From NCBI GenBank assembly GCA_030040815.1, contig JASHSZ010000672.1, positions 1 through 5,153 on the forward strand: a stretch of 5,153 nucleotides of DNA, given 5' to 3'. The notes below the pieces were generated by a model. The model was given only the letters and a program-made list of their open reading frames with translations. It searched no databases and was not told the DNA's origin. The position numbers were made by a program, and so were the translations under genes. Source of the stretch: Streptosporangiaceae bacterium. Lineage in GTDB: Bacteria; Actinomycetota; Actinomycetes; Streptosporangiales; Streptosporangiaceae. Position 1 is the first letter of the stretch. Every line of letters begins with the position of its first letter. Positions 4,905-5,153 of this stretch are shown piece by piece.

Positions 4905-4963
4905 GAATCGAACCCTCATGACCAGCTTGGAAGGCTGGGGCTCTGCCATTGAGCTACGCCCGC
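4893..4963 (-). tRNA. tRNA-Gly (anticodon TCC)
   Basis: The 71-nt cloverleaf is complete. The acceptor is GCGGGCG (4963-4957) paired with CGCCCGC (4900-4894) with discriminator T. The D arm contains GCTCAATGGCAGAGC. The anticodon arm is CCAGC-CTTCCAA-GCTGG, with anticodon TCC at 4929-4931 reading GGA and probably GGG. The T arm is GAGGG-TTCGATT-CCCTT. CCA is not encoded (CCT follows), so it must be added after transcription. Upstream, TACGCT on the minus strand (4992-4987) is a possible -10 element, but no convincing -35 is seen. No clear hairpin terminator follows the 3' end, unlike the broken tRNA at 649-696. That is expected if the DNA downstream was replaced by an inserted element. Confidence 0.95.
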
Positions 4964-5153
4964 GCGACGGCAGAGCCGCCATCGGTAGCGTACCGGGTCG
5001 GCGCGGCGCGTCCGACAGTCAGGCTTGGAGGCGAAGAGTGGGCCCAGTGGACCTCACGGCCGCCCCGGCCGCTTGGATGCCTGGCCACGAGGACTGACCT
5101 TAGGCCCTTTCGAGTTACCCCGGAGTCAGGGATGCTCGGCCCACGAGTAGTCC
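4964..5153. other. Upstream flank of tRNA-Gly with no recognisable gene
   Basis: This stretch should hold the tRNA promoter. I see no reading frame with a recognisable product and no RNA gene on either strand. It is probably ordinary chromosomal intergenic DNA outside the proposed insertion. Confidence 0.5.

Noticed and set aside
1..5153. CRISPR array, riboswitch, complete insertion sequence, toxin-antitoxin pair
   Set aside because: I looked for regular spaced repeats, terminal inverted repeats with a transposase, and small coupled gene pairs, and found none that hold up.

Overview
The window reads as high-GC actinomycete DNA, probably Streptomyces or a relative. Supporting this are strong GC bias at codon third positions in the credible genes, GTG starts, a tRNA-Gly without an encoded CCA, GC-rich hairpins without clear U-tracts between genes, and protein families that I associate with actinomycetes. 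This placement comes from recall and composition, not from a database search.

Layout. (1) 1-473: an intact small VOC/glyoxalase-fold gene on the minus strand with a very good ribosome binding site. (2) 604-696: a strong hairpin followed by the 3' half of a tRNA-Gly gene (minus strand, anticodon CCC). The 5' half is missing, so this is a broken or split tRNA with its terminator still attached. (3) 776-1194: a doublet repeat, then about 400 bases without a gene. (4) 1195-1740: an intact P-loop nucleotide kinase-like gene on the plus strand. (5) 1741-2018: a convergent intergenic region with three strong hairpins. (6) 2019-3194: an intact 391-codon gene of unknown function (minus) with an internal 23-residue tandem duplication. 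(7) 3256-4061: a PP2C-type phosphatase pseudogene (minus). (8) 4066-about 4580: the frameshifted, N-terminally truncated remains of its upstream partner gene. (9) about 4592-4801: the C-terminal end of a tyrosine integrase (plus), holding the second active-site His and the nucleophilic Tyr. (10) 4893-4963: a complete tRNA-Gly (anticodon TCC, minus strand) whose last 12 bases are duplicated just downstream. (11) 4964-5153: upstream flank of the tRNA, with no gene recognised.

Overall reading. Sections 2 to 10 look like the eroded remains of DNA inserted at a tRNA-Gly gene. A tRNA 3' half with the old terminator lies at the left. An intact tRNA-Gly in the same orientation, with an integrase tail pointing at its 3' end and no obvious terminator, lies at the right. 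The same 22-bp doublet sits about 80 bp inside each end. The two tRNA copies are not identical (CCC against TCC anticodon), so either the insertion is old, or two different insertions at tRNA-Gly genes have been joined by deletion. The integrase remnant abuts the truncated partner gene directly, which suggests a large deletion at about 4580-4592.

Gene relations. The partner gene and the PP2C gene are 4 bases apart, and the 391-codon gene follows on the same strand after 61 bases, so the three may once have been co-transcribed. Only the last is intact. The phosphatase remnant has lost all three metal-binding motifs that I can place, as well as carrying a stop codon and frameshifts.
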